The position numbers and the translations under genes are program-made. Of a stretch of 29,544 bases of DNA, positions 25,688-29,544 are shown piece after piece. The DNA comes from Proteobacteria bacterium SG_bin5. Lineage in GTDB: Bacteria; Pseudomonadota; Alphaproteobacteria; Sphingomonadales; Sphingomonadaceae. The stretch spans positions 1-29,544 of the forward strand of contig LWDI01000041.1 in assembly GCA_002083475.1 (NCBI GenBank), in the 5' to 3' direction. Under the pieces are notes generated by a model that was given only the letters and a program-made list of their open reading frames with translations, was not told where the DNA came from and searched no databases. Within the stretch, counting starts at the first letter, position 1. Every line of letters starts with the position of its first letter.

Positions 25688-26353
25688 ATGACGGGTTTTT
25701 CGGCACGCACGGGGCAAATGACCGGAGGCTGGGGCACGCTCCAGACGCTGCTCGACGCCGATGGCAGCACGACGCACCCGGCCTTCGCGCCGCTCGCGCG
25801 CAGCGCCGCGCTCGCGCGCGACGTCGCCGATGCGGTCCATGCGCTGTGCCTGCTCCATGGCCGCCACCCCGGGCTGCTCGATCACGCGCTGCGCCGCCAC
25901 CCCAAGGGGCCGTGGAGCGGCTGGTTCGAAAGCGCCGTCACCGCCTTCGCGCAAGAGCGCGCGCTGCTCGCCAAGCTCGCCTCGGCGGTCGGCCCCCAGC
26001 CCTCGACCCCCGGCCAGGCCGAGAGCGAGGCGACCATCCTCGCCCAGCGCCACGCACTCGAAACATTGGCCGGCTCTGATCGCCAGGGCGTCGCCCTCGG
26101 CGCCTCGGTCGCGCTGGTCGGTGATTGGCTCGCGCTGCGCCCGCTCATCGAGATCGCCGCCGAGCGCTTCGGCCTCGCCTGCCCCGGCTGTCGCTTGCCG
26201 CGCCACGACGAGACCGCGACCGTCGCCGCCGCCGCCGCGACCACCCCGGCGGTCGAGCGCGCGATGGCGTTCGGCGCGCAGCAAGTGCTCGCCCAGCACC
26301 GCGGGCTTTGGAGCCTGCTCGAAGCGCGCGCCTCCGCCCGCAACCGCGCCTGA
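25688..26353 (+). CDS. unrecognised conserved-looking protein
   Basis: Protein of 221 residues, soluble and strongly helical, rich in Ala, Leu and Arg/His. I do not recognise the family. Notable stretches are WGTLQTLLDADGSTTHPAFAPLARSAALARDVADAVHALCLLHGRHPGLLDHAL, HPKGPWSGWFESAVTAFAQERALLAKLASAVGPQPSTPGQAESEATILAQRHALETLA and CPGCRLPRHDETATVA, where two Cys and one His could bind a metal but do not form a standard finger. Four Trp and a conserved-looking 'GP(W)SGWFE' suggest a defined fold. Codon use is typical of the window, so it is a resident gene rather than an import. AAAGG lies eight bases before ATG 25688. It is followed 84 bases later by a MoxR ATPase gene on the same strand. Confidence 0.72.
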   Translation: MTGFSARTGQMTGGWGTLQTLLDADGSTTHPAFAPLARSAALARDVADAVHALCLLHGRHPGLLDHALRRHPKGPWSGWFESAVTAFAQERALLAKLASAVGPQPSTPGQAESEATILAQRHALETLAGSDRQGVALGASVALVGDWLALRPLIEIAAERFGLACPGCRLPRHDETATVAAAAATTPAVERAMAFGAQQVLAQHRGLWSLLEARASARNRA

Positions 26354-26411
26354 CGCCGCTCGGCTGGGTGACGCCCGGCTTGGCGGCGCCGCCGCGCCCC
26401 GCTATGCCGAA

Positions 26412-26430
26412 CCCGATTTTCGAATTCGGG
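26412..26430. repeat. 19-base near-palindrome before moxR-type gene
   Basis: CCCGATTTTCGAATTCGGG (26412-26430) is self-complementary at nearly every position around a central C, with one T-T mismatch and one wobble. It sits directly before the start of the ATPase gene. It could be a regulator-binding site or an RNA hairpin in the leader; no further copy was noticed. Confidence 0.35.
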
Positions 26431-26437
26431 GATGGCC

Positions 26438-27292
26438 ATGAAGCGTTTCGAAGGTACCGCCAGCTATGTCGCGACCGATGATCTGAAAGTCGCGGTCAAC
26501 GCCGCGGTCGCGCTGCGCCGGCCCTTGCTGGTGAAGGGCGAGCCGGGCACGGGCAAAACGGTGCTCGCGTACGAAATCGCCAAGGCGGTCGGCGCGCCGC
26601 TGATCGAATGGAACATCAAATCGACCACCAAGGCGCAGCAAGGGCTTTACGATTACGACGCGGTCGCGCGGCTGCGCGACGGCCAGCTCGGCGACCCGCG
26701 CGTCCACGACATCGCCAATTACATCCGCCGCGGCAAATTATGGGAAGCCTTCGAGAGCGACCAGCTCCCCGTGCTGCTGATCGACGAGATCGACAAGGCC
26801 GATATCGAATTCCCGAACGATCTGCTCCACGAGCTCGATCGCATGGAATTCCACGTCTATGAAACCAAACAGACGGTGCGCGCCAAGGAACGGCCGATCG
26901 TCGTCATCACCAGCAACAACGAGAAGGAACTGCCCGACGCTTTCCTGCGCCGCTGCTTCTTCCACTACATCAAATTCCCCGATCGCGAGACGATGCAGGC
27001 GATCATCGACGTCCATTTCCCCGGCATCCAGAAGATCCTGGTCGGCAAGGCGCTCGATATTTTCTATGACGTGCGCGAGGTGCCGGGGCTGAAGAAAAAG
27101 CCTTCGACCGGCGAATTGCTCGATTGGCTCAAGCTGTTGCTGCACGAGGACATGCCGCTCGAGGTGCTGCAAAACCGCGATCCCACCAAGGCGATCCCGC
27201 CGCTCCACGGCGCGCTGCTGAAGAACGAGCAGGACGTGATGCTGTTCGAACGCCTCGCCTTCATGGCGCGGCGCCAGGCGCCCAAGGGCTGA
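26438..27292 (+). CDS. MoxR-family AAA+ ATPase
   Basis: ATPase of 284 residues. Walker A is GEPGTGKTVLAYEIAKAVG, Walker B is VLLIDEIDKAD, sensor 1 lies in PIVVITSNNEKELPDAFLRRC, and the preceding VAVNAAVALRRPLLVK is the typical MoxR entrance. MoxR proteins act as chaperone-like remodelling factors, usually with a partner carrying a von Willebrand A domain encoded next door. Here the following gene is convergent and unrelated, so the partner is not adjacent. The start is ATG 26438, served by GGGGA five bases upstream; the ATG two codons earlier overlaps that sequence. An alternative name in annotation would be 'ATPase associated with various cellular activities, AAA_5'. Confidence 0.92.
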   Translation: MKRFEGTASYVATDDLKVAVNAAVALRRPLLVKGEPGTGKTVLAYEIAKAVGAPLIEWNIKSTTKAQQGLYDYDAVARLRDGQLGDPRVHDIANYIRRGKLWEAFESDQLPVLLIDEIDKADIEFPNDLLHELDRMEFHVYETKQTVRAKERPIVVITSNNEKELPDAFLRRCFFHYIKFPDRETMQAIIDVHFPGIQKILVGKALDIFYDVREVPGLKKKPSTGELLDWLKLLLHEDMPLEVLQNRDPTKAIPPLHGALLKNEQDVMLFERLAFMARRQAPKG

Positions 27293-27332
27293 CGCCAAAA
27301 GGCCGACGGCGGTATCGTTAGGCGCGCCGCGC

Positions 27333-28784
27333 TCACGCCGCCGCGCGGCGGGTGCGGGCGAGCGCTTCGGCGGTCAGCGCTTGGGCCTGGGCGGTCATCT
27401 CGTCGACATAAGCCAGTTCGAACACCCCCCAGCGCCGGCCGCCGAACACCAAGGGCACGAACACGCTCTTGATCGGCAGGAATTCGTTGTTGCCGAGCGC
27501 CATGCGGTAGCAATTGAGCAGGAACGGCGCGTCGCTCTCGATCGCGCGGCGCTCGCACGGGCCGATGATGATCCGGCGGTGGCGCGACCAAGTGTTGTTC
27601 CATTCGGGGTCGGCCCCTTGCGGCTGCGAGCGCAGCGTCAGATGCGTCGGCAGATAGCCGTTGCGATCGAGCACGACACAGCCGATCCCGCGCGGCGTGG
27701 CGGCGGTCGCCGCGTCGAGCAACGGGCGCAGCGCGCGATCGGCGAAGCCGTTGAAGCGGGTGGTGAATTGCGCCGGATCGGTCCCCGCGACCGGCCGGTA
27801 ATCGCTGTCGAACACCGACGCGAGATCGATCTCGCCGCGCGCGAGCCCCTGTTCGACGCGCGCCATGATCCGGGCGGCATGCTCGCGGCCGAGCGCGACA
27901 TGACCGGCATCATCGGTCGCGATACCCGTCTGGGTGATCCGATCGAGCATCTGATTGCCCACCGCCTCCAGCCGCGCCAGCCGCTCGGTGACTTCGCCCA
28001 GCGTCTCGCGGTTGATCCGCGTCGCCTCGGCGGCGGCGGCGAGTTCGTTTTGCGCGGTGGCGATGCTCGAATAGATCAGATCGCTGCTCGCCGCGACGCT
28101 TTCGCTCTGCGCGTCGATCAGGGTAACGAAGCGGCCGAGTTCGTCGATCGCCTGGTGGATGCCTTCCAGCCCCTGGCGCGCGCGGGCGCCGCTTTCGGTG
28201 CCTTCCGCGATCGCCGCGCCCAGCGCCGCGCCCTCGCTCGCTAGCGCCGAAATCGTCGCCTCGATCCGCAGCGTCGCCTGGCGGGTGTCGGCGGCGAGCT
28301 TCTTCACCTCGGTCGCGACCACCGCGAAGGCCTGGCCGGCGGCGCCCGCGCGCGACGCTTCGATCGCGGCGTTGAGCGCGAGCATGTTGGTCTGTTTGGC
28401 GATCGCGCCGATCACCCCGGTCGTCTGCTGCACCTGATCGAGCGCGATCATGATCCGCTCCATCCGCTGGTTGAGATCGAGCACCAGGTCGCTCAGCTGG
28501 GTGAAGCCGGCGGCCGAATTGACCACGGTCGCGCGGCAATGATCGAGCCGCTGCTTCATCATGTGCGACGATTGGCGCGCATGGGCGATCGCCGCGCCGA
28601 CGCTGCCTCGATGCTGGCTGAGCGCCGCCGCCGCCTGATCGAAATCGGCGAGCCCGGCGAGCGTGCCCTTGGTGCGCTCGGCGGCGGCGGCGACATGACC
28701 GCCGACCTCGGCGCATTCGATCACCAGCGCGCCGCAGCCGCGGGCAATTTCTCTAATCGCGGCTTCCGCCATCGCGCTTGGCAT
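27333..28784 (-). CDS. soluble methyl-accepting chemotaxis-like protein with C-terminal sensor domain
   Basis: Protein of 483 residues without membrane segments. The N-terminal half is helical and includes the chemoreceptor hairpin tip at about residues 120-165 (TTGVIGAIAKQTNMLALNAAIEASRAGAAGQAFAVVATEVKKLA), which contacts CheA and CheW. The C-terminal ~190 residues (DYRPVAGTDPAQF, VLDRNGYLPTHLTLRSQP, NNTWSRHRRIIIGPCERRAIES, LPIKSVFVPLVFGGRRWGVFELAYVD) resemble a sensory domain found at the C-terminus of certain chemoreceptors. The domain order, signalling part first and sensor last, is the reverse of the classical layout. No other chemotaxis gene is in the window. ATG 28784 has GGGAG 11 bases upstream; an ATG at 28772 is possible. 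Confidence 0.88.
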   Translation of the reverse strand: MPSAMAEAAIREIARGCGALVIECAEVGGHVAAAAERTKGTLAGLADFDQAAAALSQHRGSVGAAIAHARQSSHMMKQRLDHCRATVVNSAAGFTQLSDLVLDLNQRMERIMIALDQVQQTTGVIGAIAKQTNMLALNAAIEASRAGAAGQAFAVVATEVKKLAADTRQATLRIEATISALASEGAALGAAIAEGTESGARARQGLEGIHQAIDELGRFVTLIDAQSESVAASSDLIYSSIATAQNELAAAAEATRINRETLGEVTERLARLEAVGNQMLDRITQTGIATDDAGHVALGREHAARIMARVEQGLARGEIDLASVFDSDYRPVAGTDPAQFTTRFNGFADRALRPLLDAATAATPRGIGCVVLDRNGYLPTHLTLRSQPQGADPEWNNTWSRHRRIIIGPCERRAIESDAPFLLNCYRMALGNNEFLPIKSVFVPLVFGGRRWGVFELAYVDEMTAQAQALTAEALARTRRAAA

Positions 28785-28924
28785 CGAAATTTTTTCTCCC
28801 CCGGCTTTTTTGTCCGAAACTTGCGCGCTTGTGGTTAACCTAAGCCAACATTGGTGCCATTTAATCTCCGCGATGTGCGCTATCGTCGTTAGCCTGGCCC
28901 GAAACGGCCGGTCGGGAGACGCCC

Positions 28925-29329
28925 ATGATCACTGGTTTCAGCGCGTTGCTGTTGTTCCTGCTGTGGCGCTATCCGCAATTGCCCGTGGCGCGCGGCGTGC
29001 ATGCGCTGATCGTCGCGCCGCTCGCCGCCCGGCTGAACCGCGTGACGCGGCGCCAATTGATCTTCTGGGCACTGGTGGCGGTGTTCGCGCTGGTCGCGGG
29101 CGAATGGCTCGCGATCCTCGGCCCGCTCGACATGGGGCTGGTGCTGCTGTGGGACGTGGCGCTGTACGTCGACGCCTTGCTCGGCGCGGTGGCGGTGGCG
29201 AGCGTCGCCCGACTGGTGCCGCTCCCGCGCTGGCGCCCCCGGCCGCGCGCGCGGCGGTCGGCGCCGCGCCGGGCCGCGCCGGGCAATGACGCTGATGCCG
29301 AGCCGGCCTTGTGGCTAAGGGCGGCTTAA
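28925..29329 (+). CDS. small predicted membrane protein
   Basis: Protein of 134 residues, unrecognised. Two or three hydrophobic helices are visible (FSALLLFLLWRYPQL; LIFWALVAVFALVAGEWLAILGPLDMGLVLLWDVALYVDALLGAVAVASVARLV), followed by a very basic Arg/Pro-rich tail (PRWRPRPRARRSAPRRAAPG) that should stay in the cytoplasm. A start at ATG 28925 is supported by GGGAG about seven bases upstream. It is divergent from the chemoreceptor-like gene. Composition fits the rest of the genome. Function cannot be assigned. Confidence 0.65.
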   Translation: MITGFSALLLFLLWRYPQLPVARGVHALIVAPLAARLNRVTRRQLIFWALVAVFALVAGEWLAILGPLDMGLVLLWDVALYVDALLGAVAVASVARLVPLPRWRPRPRARRSAPRRAAPGNDADAEPALWLRAA

Positions 29330-29377
29330 CCAGGGCTCGCGACGCGATCGGAACACCTGCCCGGCTAAGCTCGGGCG

Positions 29378-29544
29378 ATGCGCAAGGCCTTGATCGGAGT
29401 TTTGCTGGCGGCGGTGGCGGTCCCGTTGGGGAGCGTCCGCGCGGGGCTGCTCGATTATGTCGGCGAATGCGTGCCCTTCGCGCGCGCCGCCTCGGGCATT
29501 CGATTGTTCGGCGACGCCTGGACCTGGTGGGATCAGGCCGAGGG
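29378..29544 (+). CDS. CHAP-domain protein, N-terminal part (3' end outside window)
   Basis: The first 55 codons of a gene running off the right edge. A signal peptide (MRKALIGVLLAAVAVPLGSVRA) leads into LLDYVGECVPFARAASGIRLFGDAWTWWDQAEG, which matches the start of the CHAP amidase domain; C31 is the expected catalytic Cys, and the ECVPFAR and AWTWW stretches are typical. CHAP proteins cut peptidoglycan cross-links or stems in the periplasm or outside the cell. The start ATG 29378 sits directly after a small hairpin (GCCCG/CGGGC, 29359-29376), and no clear Shine-Dalgarno sequence is visible. The gene follows the small membrane protein by 48 bases. Confidence 0.82.
   Translation, partial: MRKALIGVLLAAVAVPLGSVRAGLLDYVGECVPFARAASGIRLFGDAWTWWDQAE

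Noticed and set aside
29350..29376. GGAAC upstream of the CHAP gene as a second EcfG promoter
   Set aside because: No CGTT at 16 or 17 bases; the matching positions read TCGG or CGGG.

Overview
The window is GC-rich chromosomal DNA of an alphaproteobacterium, most likely a member of the Sphingomonadales. The main reasons are a pyruvate dehydrogenase E1-beta subunit with a fused lipoyl domain, the order pdhA - FtsB-like gene - eno, the order yqeY - dnaG - rpoD, a DUF4170 protein, a DUF3618 protein, and a promoter matching the alphaproteobacterial general-stress sigma factor EcfG. No rRNA, tRNA or CRISPR array was seen, and there is no gene-free stretch longer than about 250 bases.

Layout. 1-3859: the 5' part of a squalene/phytoene-synthase-like gene on the minus strand, then three overlapping plus-strand genes for Tad-type pilus or envelope proteins (TadG with a von Willebrand A domain, and two TadE-like proteins). 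3876-8275, minus strand: pdhA-pdhB, an FtsB-like division protein, a composite palindromic repeat, and enolase. 8276-11451, plus strand: a stress operon of small membrane and LEA-like proteins (DUF883-like, holin-like, DUF3618, repeat protein) behind an EcfG-type promoter, then a DUF4170 protein and a secreted esterase. 11436-19003: rhomboid protease, greA, carB and carA on the minus strand. carA and carB are separated by an accessory insert holding a FitAB toxin-antitoxin pair and an AT-richer orphan gene. 19137-23580, plus strand: yqeY, dnaG, rpoD. 23597-25514, minus strand: two tandem paralogous secreted proteins that resemble degenerate aspartyl proteases. 25688-29544: an unrecognised gene, a MoxR ATPase, a soluble chemoreceptor-like protein, a small membrane protein and the start of a CHAP-domain protein.

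Most of the window is core housekeeping: carbon entry to the TCA cycle, glycolysis, carbamoyl phosphate for pyrimidines and arginine, transcription fidelity, replication priming and the primary sigma factor. The less ordinary parts are a near-perfect 106-bp palindromic element read in frame inside carA, the toxin-antitoxin and orphan-gene cargo between carA and carB, the EcfG-type stress operon, the paired retropepsin-like proteins with lost or changed catalytic positions, and two genes (the middle of tadG, and dnaG) whose base composition differs from their neighbours. Function calls rest on reading motifs by eye; no database search was run.
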